From contig MAAT01000005.1 of NCBI GenBank assembly GCA_002162815.1, forward strand, positions 181,243 through 245,242: a stretch of 64,000 nucleotides of DNA, given 5' to 3'. Positions 18,564 to 26,391 of the stretch are shown one piece after another. This stretch comes from Gammaproteobacteria bacterium 53_120_T64. GTDB taxonomy: Bacteria; Pseudomonadota; Gammaproteobacteria; Pseudomonadales; Porticoccaceae. The notes below the pieces were generated by a model. It was not told where the DNA came from, searched no databases, and saw only the letters and a program-made list of their open reading frames with translations. The first letter of the stretch is position 1; each line of letters begins with the position of its first letter. The translations under genes and the position numbers were made by a program.

Positions 18564-19355
18564 TTATAACGCATTAATATTAGCGCGGAGGTGCTGGGGA
18601 TTAATTGTGCCAACAATGGCGCTACTGACGCCGGGGTGGGCAAAAATCATCTTGAAACATTGCCGTATTGGGTTGTCGCTATTGTCTTCACCGGGGCTTT
18701 TATCCGCTGTGGAGTGGCCGCTGGCGAGAGCCTTCTTGATCAGCACGCCCTTGCCGTGTTGCTGGCAGTAATCGGCCACCGCAATTTCGTCGTTGTAGTG
18801 TAAATTCCAGGTGATCATGACTACGTCACCCTGTTCGGCGGCGAGCAGGCCGCCGTTGACGGTCTTGCTCGACATGCCGATGGCGCGAATCTTACCGGCC
18901 TTTTTTAGCGCCGCTAGGGCCTCCATTGTGCCGTGTTGTTGCAGTATCTCCTCGTCGTTGCCGTCGGAGTGAATAAGGACGATATCGAGAAAGTCGGTGT
19001 TGAGTCGGCGCAGGCTGCGCTCAACGCTGCTGCGGGTATGCTCGGGGGAGAAGTTGTAGTGGGATTGGCCGTCGCTAAACTCTTCGCCGACCTTGCTGCA
19101 AATCAGCCAATCTTGGCGCTGGCCCGCCAGTAGTTTGCCGAGGCGCTGTTCGCTGTTGCCGTAGGCGGGGGCGGTGTCGATCAGATTAATACCGCTATCT
19201 TTGGCCAGGCCGATGAGTGCGCTAGCCTCTTTGTCATCGGGTATTTTGAAGCTCTGAGGGTATTTTACACCTTGATTCCTGCCCAGTTTGACAGTGCCGA
19301 GGCCGAGAATACTGACCTCCATGCCGGTTTTGCCGAGCGCGCGCCTGGGTAGCAT
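18564..19355 (-). CDS. Aldo/keto reductase
   Basis: 263-residue NADPH-dependent aldo/keto reductase with a TIM-barrel fold. Catalytic tetrad candidates are visible: Asp in LIDTAPAYGNSE, Tyr in the same motif, Lys in LICSKVGEEF and His in VLIHSDG. The start ATG overlaps the stop of the preceding FAD oxidoreductase gene (TAATG), so the two are translationally coupled and likely act on the same pathway. Upstream in-frame extension to 19625 is only the antisense of that gene's end. The substrate is unknown. A similar oxidoreductase pair near waaA is present in Pseudomonas, from memory. Confidence 0.88.
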   Translation of the reverse strand: MLPRRALGKTGMEVSILGLGTVKLGRNQGVKYPQSFKIPDDKEASALIGLAKDSGINLIDTAPAYGNSEQRLGKLLAGQRQDWLICSKVGEEFSDGQSHYNFSPEHTRSSVERSLRRLNTDFLDIVLIHSDGNDEEILQQHGTMEALAALKKAGKIRAIGMSSKTVNGGLLAAEQGDVVMITWNLHYNDEIAVADYCQQHGKGVLIKKALASGHSTADKSPGEDNSDNPIRQCFKMIFAHPGVSSAIVGTINPQHLRANINAL

Positions 19356-20602
19356 TAAGAGTCTCCAAACAGTCGTTGCCAGGGGGGTACTGCTATGGCG
19401 GGTGCTTTTAGCGGTAAAATTATAGGTGAAGAAGATTGCGGCACGATGTCTTTTTTTGTCAACAGGTCGACAATTTGGCTGGCGAGATTGGGTGCCAGGG
19501 TGAGCTTGGTGGGCCAGGCGGCAATGACGTTTTTGCAATTGCCGGCCCAGGCTGCGAAGGCTTGGTCGGGGCGGGCGAAATTGCCTTGCCGAGGCTCGGC
19601 GCGCTCCACCGGCAGTGTTGCCCACTGGGCATCGCCCAGATCGACCCAGGGCAGTAATTCGCGCATTTCTTGCTGGGCGCAGCGAATTAACTCAGCGCTA
19701 CTTTGGCTGGCGCCCTTTTCTGCCAGTGAACCGCCAAGGTACCAGACCTGGCTGCCGTCACCACAATCGTGGCTGGAGATAGTGACCCGAGGCGTGGTTT
19801 CGCCACCCAAGCAGTGCCCATAGAAGCCGTGGGGGTGGCGGTGTTTAACCAGTACCTGTTGCAGGGGGCGGGTTTGCATCGCCGGGCTGGAGGCACCCAG
19901 TTGCTGGAGTAGTGGGCCATTGCCCAGGCCGGCCGTGAGGACGATGGCCGAGCTTGTCAGCAGCAGGTTCTGTGCGTCGTTGTCGATGGCAATGGCGTGA
20001 TTGCCATCGGGCTGGCGCTGGAATTGTGCGCTCTGCCAGTCGATTTGGAAAATACGTGACTGTAGGGGTGCGGCCAGCTGGCGCACGAGAGAGGGCACGT
20101 CGAGTACCATATCGACCAGTTTATATACCGAGCCCTTGAATTCCGGGACCTGCAGCAGTGTCGGAAGCTGCTTGCCGCTGACCTTGTCGACGCGACCACG
20201 GGTCGCTTTACTGGCGAAAAAGGTACTTAAGCGCGAGGTGGTACTGGCGCTCGACCACAAATAAAAGTGCTCGCTGAGCAGCTTGCAGCCACGCAGGTCC
20301 ACTTCACCTTCGCCCTGTAGGCATTTACGCCAGTAGTCGGGCATGTCGGCAATGGCTTGCGAGGCTCCGGTCAACAGGCCGCTGAGGGTATACTTGATGC
20401 CGCCGTGAATCATACCTTGGCTGGCGACGCTCTGGTCGCTGCCGAGGGCGGTGTTTTCCAACAAAATGGCGTTGTAGCCGAGCGTGCAGAGACGCTGTAG
20501 CAGCCAGAGGCCGGCAATACCGCCGCCGATAATGGTGATATCTGCGGCAATTTTTTCGCGGGGTTGTGCATCGCTATGAACGGTGTCGGGGCTTGCTGGC
20601 AT
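19355..20602 (-). CDS. FAD-dependent oxidoreductase (DAO/glycerol-3-phosphate dehydrogenase-like)
   Basis: 415-residue flavoprotein. The dinucleotide motif ITIIGGGIAGLWLLQRL lies near the N-terminus and is followed by SVASQGMIHGGIKY, which resembles the flavin-contacting segment of DAO-family enzymes. The start at 20602 is preceded by AGGAAG 11 bases upstream; the longer reading from 20710 would run through the waaA promoter. It is divergent from waaA with 111 bases between the starts and coupled to the aldo/keto reductase. Substrate unknown. No membrane segments are seen. Confidence 0.85.
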   Translation of the reverse strand: MPASPDTVHSDAQPREKIAADITIIGGGIAGLWLLQRLCTLGYNAILLENTALGSDQSVASQGMIHGGIKYTLSGLLTGASQAIADMPDYWRKCLQGEGEVDLRGCKLLSEHFYLWSSASTTSRLSTFFASKATRGRVDKVSGKQLPTLLQVPEFKGSVYKLVDMVLDVPSLVRQLAAPLQSRIFQIDWQSAQFQRQPDGNHAIAIDNDAQNLLLTSSAIVLTAGLGNGPLLQQLGASSPAMQTRPLQQVLVKHRHPHGFYGHCLGGETTPRVTISSHDCGDGSQVWYLGGSLAEKGASQSSAELIRCAQQEMRELLPWVDLGDAQWATLPVERAEPRQGNFARPDQAFAAWAGNCKNVIAAWPTKLTLAPNLASQIVDLLTKKDIVPQSSSPIILPLKAPAIAVPPWQRLFGDS

Positions 20603-20713
20603 CGGGGTGTCTACTTCCTGGGGGCTGCACTTGCGGGGATTATAGCGCTTTGTGCAAAACCTTTTGCGGCTATCCACGGGCCTCGGTATGCTGCCCCAAT
20701 CTGGAGGCACCGC

Positions 20714-22033
20714 TTGGCTCGATTACTTTATACACTGCTTATTTATCTTTGCTTACCCCTGATTTTGCTGCGCCTGTTATGGCGCGGTCGTCGTGCGCCG
20801 GCCTATCGCCGGCGCTGGGGGGAGCGTTTTGGTTTCGTCGCTAGGCTCGACGCTTCTCGACAGGTCATTTGGCTGCACTCGGTGTCGGTGGGTGAGACCA
20901 TTGCCGCCGCGCCCCTGGCTCGCCGTTTGCAAACACAATACCCCGAGGCCACTGTGCTGGTGACGACGATGACGCCCACGGGCTCAGCCCAGGTCGGCAA
21001 GCTGTTTGGCGCCAGCGTTGAACACTGCTACGCCCCTTACGATATGCCCGATGCCATTGCGCGCTTCCTGAACCGAGTGCAGCCCGCAATATTGGTGATT
21101 ATGGAAACCGAGCTATGGCCCAATTTGATCCATGCCTGTCATCGCCGGTCGATCCCAGTGGTGCTCGCCAATGCTCGCCTGTCGGCAAAGTCGGCGGCCG
21201 GGTACGCGAAAGTGGCTCAACTGGCCCGCCCCATGCTGGCTCAGTTGGCCGTTGTTGGCGCGCAGACGAAGGCCGACGGCGAGCGCTTTTTACAGCTTGG
21301 GGTCGTTCGCGAAGCCCTTACGGTTACCGGCAATATTAAGTTTGACCTGCAACTGGACGAGTCGCTTCGCCAGCAAGCCGCAGCACTCAAAACGCAGTGG
21401 CAGGGCGCTAATGGCCGGCCAGTATGGCTGGTTGCCAGCACGCACCGTGGCGAGGATGAAGTCATTCTCGATGCCTTTAGTCGAGTCTTAGCGCATCACC
21501 CGGATACCTTGTTGGTGTTGGTGCCGCGCCACCCGGAGCGCTTTGACGAAGTGGCAGGGCATTGCAGTGAGGCAGGTTATACCTTTCGTCGGCGCAGCGA
21601 AAGGCAAGGGAATGGCGCGAGGGCCATTACCGCTGAGACGCAGATTGTGCTGGGTGACACCATGGGGGAATTGTTGAGCTTCTGCGGTGCCAGCGACATT
21701 ACCTTTGTTGGCGGTAGCCTAGTTGCTGTTGGCGGCCATAATTTGATCGAACCAGCCGCCTGGGGCGTGCCGGTGCTCAGCGGCCCTCACCTGTTTAATT
21801 TTACCGAGGTGGCGCGTTTATTGAGTGAGGCGGGGGGCTTGGCGCTGTGTGCAACGGCCAGGGAATTGGCCGAGCAGGTGGTGAATTTATTGGCCGATGC
21901 GGAATGCTATCGGCAGATGTCCAGTGCAGCGCTCGCGGTGACCGAGGCCAACCGCGGCGCGTTGGATAGGCTTACAGCTTTACTCGCGAGTCAGATTTCC
22001 CAACCACCTGGTCGGGGCGCATCCAGGCATTGA
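20714..22033 (+). CDS. waaA: 3-deoxy-D-manno-octulosonic acid (Kdo) transferase
   Basis: GT30 enzyme of 439 residues, inner-membrane anchored by LLYTLLIYLCLPLILLRLLW, that transfers Kdo from CMP-Kdo to lipid IVA. Motifs: RRRWGERFGF, WLHSVSVGETIAA (with the catalytic Glu), METELWPN, NARLSAKS, GSLVAVGGHNLIEPAAWGVPVLSGP. TTG at 20714 with GGAGG six bases upstream is the best start; the reading from 20564 has no membrane anchor at its N-terminus. The 3' end overlaps the convergent tolC gene by 62 bases. Confidence 0.95.
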   Translation: MARLLYTLLIYLCLPLILLRLLWRGRRAPAYRRRWGERFGFVARLDASRQVIWLHSVSVGETIAAAPLARRLQTQYPEATVLVTTMTPTGSAQVGKLFGASVEHCYAPYDMPDAIARFLNRVQPAILVIMETELWPNLIHACHRRSIPVVLANARLSAKSAAGYAKVAQLARPMLAQLAVVGAQTKADGERFLQLGVVREALTVTGNIKFDLQLDESLRQQAAALKTQWQGANGRPVWLVASTHRGEDEVILDAFSRVLAHHPDTLLVLVPRHPERFDEVAGHCSEAGYTFRRRSERQGNGARAITAETQIVLGDTMGELLSFCGASDITFVGGSLVAVGGHNLIEPAAWGVPVLSGPHLFNFTEVARLLSEAGGLALCATARELAEQVVNLLADAECYRQMSSAALAVTEANRGALDRLTALLASQISQPPGRGASRH

Positions 22034-23393
22034 GTTTGTTGATGTCGTCGGGGCTCAGTAAGCCGGCCACTTCTTTGAGATTGAGCATACTCAAAATATA
22101 GTCGTAGCGGGCATTGGCGTAGTCGCGCTGGGCGCGGTACAGAAGGCGCTGCGAAATCAGCAGGTCGACGATATTGCGCGTGCCGACATCGTAACCGGCT
22201 TGGGTGGCCTCAAGGGCACTGCGCGCGGAGACAATGCCCTGGCTTCTGGCTTCAACTCGGGCGCTGTTGGTTTTGACTTTTAAGTGCTGAGAGCGGGCCT
22301 GCTGGGTGGTGCTGCGCTGGGTGTGCAATAGGGTTTCTTGGGCGTGGATGAATTCCTGCTGGGCAATCTTGCGCTCTGCCGTGATCAGGCCGCCACTGTA
22401 TAGGGGGGCATCCATACGCACGGAAAAGACCAGGGGTTCGTCGTCTCTTGAAAAGGGCTGAGTACTTTTGCCATTGGGTGCAAAGCTACCGTCCTGATGA
22501 TAGTTGGAGTAGCTCAGCTTGGCCGATACCCGAGGTAAGTGTTCGGCGCGTTTGGCCCGGGCATTTTTTTCGGCGGCCTGCATCGTCAAGCGGGCTGCGC
22601 TGAGGGTGAAGTTGTTGTCCTGGGCAAATTTCACCCAGGCTTCACGGTCGGCGGGCTCGGTGGGTGCAATCGGGAATTCTGCTGCGAGCCCGGCCAGTTC
22701 GGTGTGGGGCTGACCGGTCATGACTTCGAGTGCCTCGAAGGCGATGTCGAGGGCGCCTTCGGCTTCCAGAGTGTTCACGCGAGCGGCATCGAAAGCCGCT
22801 TGAGCTTCGTGGACATCGGTGATCGGCAGGAGGCCGACTTCAAAACGCTCCTTGGTTTGCTCGAGCTGACGGCCGATGGCGCGCTGTTCGGCTTTGGCAG
22901 TGATAAGGTCTTCACTGCTGCGTAAGACCTCGGTGTAGGCAACGGCAACGCGGACAATTAAAGACTGTTGCTCGGCCGCCAAATTTGCACTGGCTTGCTG
23001 GTCTAAGTCAAAACCTTGTTGAAAGGTGAACCAGGCGGGCAGATCGAACAGCGGCTGAGTCAGGGACAGCGAGTAAAATTCAGTCTCGTCGTCATTGTGA
23101 CCCGCCGCACCCGCGTTGAATGTCTGGCCGGGGAAGTTCAGGGTGCGAAAGGAGCTAGTATCACCGTCGCCATCCGTTAGCTCAATGCTGCCGCTGAGGG
23201 TGGGTAGTAAGCCAGCGCGCGCGCGCGGGATAGACTGCTTGCCGGCGTTGTAGGCGGCATGTGCAGCTCGCAATTCGGCATCGTTGCTCACCGCTAGTTG
23301 GTAGATTTCAGCGAGTGTTTCGGCTTGTAGCGGTACGGCACAGCTTGCTGCTAGCAATAGGCCACCCAGTGTTTTGGAAATCAGCTTTGGCAT
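21972..23393 (-). CDS. tolC: TolC-family outer membrane efflux channel
   Basis: 473-residue outer membrane protein with a signal peptide (LGGLLLAASCAVPLQA, cleavage near residue 24). Two internally repeated halves with long helices and beta-hairpins are expected; visible are TLAEIYQLAVSNDAELRAA at the start of repeat 1, YSLSLTQPLFD, and the repeat 2 counterpart FSVRMDAPLYSGGLI. The C-terminal YRAQRDYANARYDYI fits. It exports drugs and type I substrates with inner-membrane pumps and may serve the RTX-type protein at 58.5 kb. The gene is convergent with waaA and divergent from nudF. Confidence 0.95.
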   Translation of the reverse strand: MPKLISKTLGGLLLAASCAVPLQAETLAEIYQLAVSNDAELRAAHAAYNAGKQSIPRARAGLLPTLSGSIELTDGDGDTSSFRTLNFPGQTFNAGAAGHNDDETEFYSLSLTQPLFDLPAWFTFQQGFDLDQQASANLAAEQQSLIVRVAVAYTEVLRSSEDLITAKAEQRAIGRQLEQTKERFEVGLLPITDVHEAQAAFDAARVNTLEAEGALDIAFEALEVMTGQPHTELAGLAAEFPIAPTEPADREAWVKFAQDNNFTLSAARLTMQAAEKNARAKRAEHLPRVSAKLSYSNYHQDGSFAPNGKSTQPFSRDDEPLVFSVRMDAPLYSGGLITAERKIAQQEFIHAQETLLHTQRSTTQQARSQHLKVKTNSARVEARSQGIVSARSALEATQAGYDVGTRNIVDLLISQRLLYRAQRDYANARYDYILSMLNLKEVAGLLSPDDINKLNAWMRPDQVVGKSDSRVKL

Positions 23394-23542
23394 GAACTTA
23401 TCCTATGGGATTTATTAGATTTGCGATCGATAGCGCGGTAGTCTAGCAGATAGAAACGACCGCGTACCTTTTCATATATGTGTTTTTGTTGATGCAGGAA
23501 TATTGGCTGGGTGAGTCACGTCAGTCAAAGGAGAGAGCAGTA

Positions 23543-24178
23543 ATGGTGCAAGTAAAATCGCTCGGCGATGGTGATGTTGAGCTAATTTCCCGTGAGCTCG
23601 TTTACAAGGGCTTCTTCTCGATGGAAAAGTTGCAGCTGCGCCATCGCTTGTTTGCCGGTGGCTGGAGCGAGCCCTTCAGTCGCGAGTTGTTTGTTCGCGG
23701 GCGTGCGGTTGGCGTACTGCTCTACGACCCCGAGCGGCAATGGGTTGGCATGGTCGAGCAGTTTCGCGTCGGAGCCATGGGCTTAGCGGAGGGTCCCTGG
23801 CAACTCGAAGTGGTTGCCGGTATGGTTGAAACCGGTGAGAGTTCGGAGGATGTGGCCACTCGCGAGCTGGAAGAGGAGGCGGGTATCGACGAGGTTAGAT
23901 TGCTACCGATCTGTGAATACCTGGTGAGCCCAGGGGGAACCAATGAGCGCCTTGAGTTGTTTTGTGGGCTGGTTGATCTGCGCGATAAGGGCGGCAACTT
24001 TGGCCTAGCCTGCGAGAATGAAGATATCCTACTGCATGTGATGAGTGAAGATGAGGCGCTAGAGGCCTTGGCAGCTGGGCAGTGTAATAATGCCGCGAGC
24101 ATTATTTGTCTACAGTGGCTACAGTTAAACCGCGCTAAGTTACTGGCGCAGCACGGCGCCCCGAGTAGTGGGTGTTAG
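23543..24178 (+). CDS. nudF: ADP-ribose pyrophosphatase
   Basis: 211-residue Nudix hydrolase that cleaves ADP-ribose to AMP and ribose-5-phosphate. The Nudix box is complete: GMVETGESSEDVATRELEEEAGI fits GX5EX7REUXEEXGU. The N-terminal domain-swap region and length match E. coli NudF (209). AGGAGAG precedes the ATG at 23543. It begins a plus-strand run (nudF-yqiB-cpdA-yqiA-parE) conserved across gammaproteobacteria. Confidence 0.95.
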   Translation: MVQVKSLGDGDVELISRELVYKGFFSMEKLQLRHRLFAGGWSEPFSRELFVRGRAVGVLLYDPERQWVGMVEQFRVGAMGLAEGPWQLEVVAGMVETGESSEDVATRELEEEAGIDEVRLLPICEYLVSPGGTNERLELFCGLVDLRDKGGNFGLACENEDILLHVMSEDEALEALAAGQCNNAASIICLQWLQLNRAKLLAQHGAPSSGC

Positions 24179-24225
24179 TCGTATTGTAAGGGCCGCCGTC
24201 GGTTCCGAAGATAAAGAGGGAAAGT

Positions 24226-24726
24226 TTGCGTTATCGAGTGGATTTAAAAGCATTTATGGCTTGTTGTGAAGCCAACTATTTTCGTCTAATGGCCTTGTTC
24301 CCCGACGTGCACAGCGCCGCTCAACGGCGCATTGGGCTGTCGCCGGGCGGCGATGTCGAGGTGGTATTCAGTGTGCTCGAACGCACCACCTATACCACCT
24401 TATTGTCGATTGCCCAGGGCCAAGCTGACGCTAGCGAGACCTCCGACACTCGGTCGGAAAGGATTGATAAGCCAGTCACAGTTCGCTGGTTAAAACCCCC
24501 GGTGCTAACCCTGCGCTTGTATCATGATGCGCAAATAGCCGAAGTCATTACCTATGACTGCAATCGTGGTGTGCGCCCTAACAATGCTTATCCCAATCCA
24601 AACATGTTTCAGCCTGATGAGAAGCGTCAGTGGAATAATTTTCTCGAAGAATGGCTGGTGCTTTGTCGTCAACACGGTTATGCCGTGGGCGAGCCGTTAT
24701 CAACGCTCGATACAGCCTGCGAATAA
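24226..24726 (+). CDS. yqiB: DUF1249 family protein
   Basis: 166-residue cytoplasmic protein of unknown biochemical role, recognised by conserved features (CEANYFRLMALFPD, ERTTYTTLL, LRLYHDAQIAEVITY, RPNNAYPNPNMFQPDEKRQWN) and by its fixed position between nudF and cpdA. TTG start at 24226 with GAGGG five bases upstream. Nothing suggests catalytic residues. Confidence 0.9.
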   Translation: MRYRVDLKAFMACCEANYFRLMALFPDVHSAAQRRIGLSPGGDVEVVFSVLERTTYTTLLSIAQGQADASETSDTRSERIDKPVTVRWLKPPVLTLRLYHDAQIAEVITYDCNRGVRPNNAYPNPNMFQPDEKRQWNNFLEEWLVLCRQHGYAVGEPLSTLDTACE

Positions 24727-24853
24727 TTTTGTTCTTGGGCTCGGGTCGAGCCTCGTAGTTCTGACTTTATTTAATCCTCCTCAGTCTTATCCAGTACGCA
24801 TTACTCGGGCTTGTGTTGAGCGGGATCGTTGTTTTTCAGCTGAGGTTAATTAA

Positions 24854-25648
24854 ATGATTGCGCATGGAGTGCGCCACTTGGTGCAGATTTCTGATCTGCA
24901 TGTTGGCGAAACGCGGCAACACCGTTTAGCGGGTATTTGTACCTACGATAGCTTTAGCAAAATACTGGCCGATATATCAGCGCGCGGTGATTACGCCGAT
25001 ATGATGATGGTGACGGGTGACGTGGCCGCCGAGGGTAAGCACAGCGCCTATCGCTTGTTTTCCGAACAGGTTCGATTCTTTGAAATTCCCTATGCCTGGC
25101 TACCCGGTAATCACGATGACTTTGCGGTCATGCAGAGTGGTTTCATCTCTTCGCCCTACTGGCCGCTGTTGGAATTGGGTCATTGGCGGGTGCTGTCACT
25201 CAATACCGCAGTGCCGGGTCAGGTGGGCGGTAGGCTGGAGCCGGAAGAGCTGGCTTTTCTCGAGCAAAGTCTGCGTGCCGAGCCGGAGTCGCCGTTTGTG
25301 ATTTTTATGCACCACCCACCTATGCCGGTGGGCTGTGACTGGCTCGATAAACAGCGCATCTCTAATGCCGACGATTTTGAGGGTATTGTGCGTGCAGCGG
25401 GCAATGTCAAAGCCCTGTTTACCGGCCATGTGCACCAGGAGTTCTCAGCGCAATGGGCGGGGTGTCCGGTCTATACAACACCATCGACCTGTTTTCAGTT
25501 TGCGGCGGAAAGTGAAGGCTTCGCGATGAGCGATGGTATGCCGGGTTATCGTTGGATTGACTTGCATCCCGACGGTCGGATTAAAACCGGAGTGCGCCAC
25601 CTCACCGATATTGAGCATAGGGTCGACCACGCCCTTGCCGGCTATTAG
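24854..25648 (+). CDS. cpdA: 3',5'-cyclic AMP phosphodiesterase
   Basis: 264-residue class III metallophosphodiesterase that hydrolyses cAMP. The five metallophosphoesterase motifs are in order: ISDLHVGE, VTGDVAAEG, LPGNHDD, FMHHPP and GHVHQEF. The order with yqiB upstream and yqiA/parE downstream supports the identity. 127 bases separate it from yqiB. Confidence 0.95.
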   Translation: MIAHGVRHLVQISDLHVGETRQHRLAGICTYDSFSKILADISARGDYADMMMVTGDVAAEGKHSAYRLFSEQVRFFEIPYAWLPGNHDDFAVMQSGFISSPYWPLLELGHWRVLSLNTAVPGQVGGRLEPEELAFLEQSLRAEPESPFVIFMHHPPMPVGCDWLDKQRISNADDFEGIVRAAGNVKALFTGHVHQEFSAQWAGCPVYTTPSTCFQFAAESEGFAMSDGMPGYRWIDLHPDGRIKTGVRHLTDIEHRVDHALAGY

Positions 25649-25682
25649 TGGCCGTTGCTGAGAAATAGCGGTTTGCCCTTGA

Positions 25683-25705
25683 GCTGACGGGCTTAACGCG
25701 TCAGC
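25683..25705 (+). terminator. Possible hairpin after cpdA
   Basis: GCTGACG (25683-25689) and CGTCAGC (25699-25705) can pair around a nine-base loop, 35 bases after cpdA. No run of T follows, so it is not a clear intrinsic terminator; it may only stabilise the transcript end. Confidence 0.3.
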
Positions 25706-25734
25706 GTCGCTATTTATTGTTGCCGTGCAATCGC

Positions 25735-25740
25735 TATAAT
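25735..25740 (+). promoter_or_regulatory. Candidate -10 box upstream of yqiA
   Basis: A perfect TATAAT lies 27 bases before the yqiA ATG. The -35 region is weak (TTTATT at 25713-25718, spacer 16), so a sigma70 promoter for yqiA-parE is plausible but not certain. Confidence 0.35.
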
Positions 25741-25766
25741 CACGCCTTTCCTCTCGGCGCAGTCAG

Positions 25767-26339
25767 ATGGCGGCTTCACTCCTCTACATCCACGGTTTCA
25801 ATAGTTCGCCGGACTCCGACAAGGCGCGGCAAACGCGTGTCTGGTTGGCTGAAAATCGTCCCGATATAACCTTTGTTTGTCCGTTTTTAAGCCCCTTTCC
25901 CGCGCGCGCAATGGCGCAGCTGGAGACCGTGATAGCTGACTTATCCGGCGCCATCTATTTTGCGGGCAGTTCGATGGGAGGTTTTTATGCGGCCTATCTG
26001 GCGGCCAAGTATCATTCGCGAGGGGTCTTGATTAACCCGGCGGTGCGCCCTTGGCTGGGTCGTGAATATTTACTCGGTGATCAGGCCAACTATCACACCG
26101 GTGAGGTGCATCGCATTGAGCAGGCCCACCTCGACGAGCTGCAAGCCTTTGATGTCGAGCCCGTCATCGAGCCTACAAACTTGCTGGTACTGCTGCAAAC
26201 CGGCGACGAGGTACTCGACTATCGACTCGCCGTAGACAAGTATAGCGACAGCCAGCTGGTCGTTGAATCCGGCGGTGATCATGGCTTTATTGGCTTTGAA
26301 CGCCACTTGCCCGCTATTATCGATTTTCTCTCCGACTAA
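25767..26339 (+). CDS. yqiA: YqiA-family alpha/beta-hydrolase (esterase)
   Basis: 190-residue alpha/beta-hydrolase. LLYIHGFNSSPDSDKA carries the HG oxyanion motif, FAGSSMGGFYAAYLA holds the nucleophile serine, QTGDEVLDY gives the acidic residue and GGDHGFIGF the histidine. E. coli YqiA has acyl-CoA/palmitoyl esterase activity; the physiological substrate is not known. It sits 52 bases before parE, as in E. coli. Confidence 0.93.
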   Translation: MAASLLYIHGFNSSPDSDKARQTRVWLAENRPDITFVCPFLSPFPARAMAQLETVIADLSGAIYFAGSSMGGFYAAYLAAKYHSRGVLINPAVRPWLGREYLLGDQANYHTGEVHRIEQAHLDELQAFDVEPVIEPTNLLVLLQTGDEVLDYRLAVDKYSDSQLVVESGGDHGFIGFERHLPAIIDFLSD

Positions 26340-26391
26340 CCACAACGAGTTAAACAATGCCCCCAGCAGTGACCACGGCTGAAGCCTTAAT

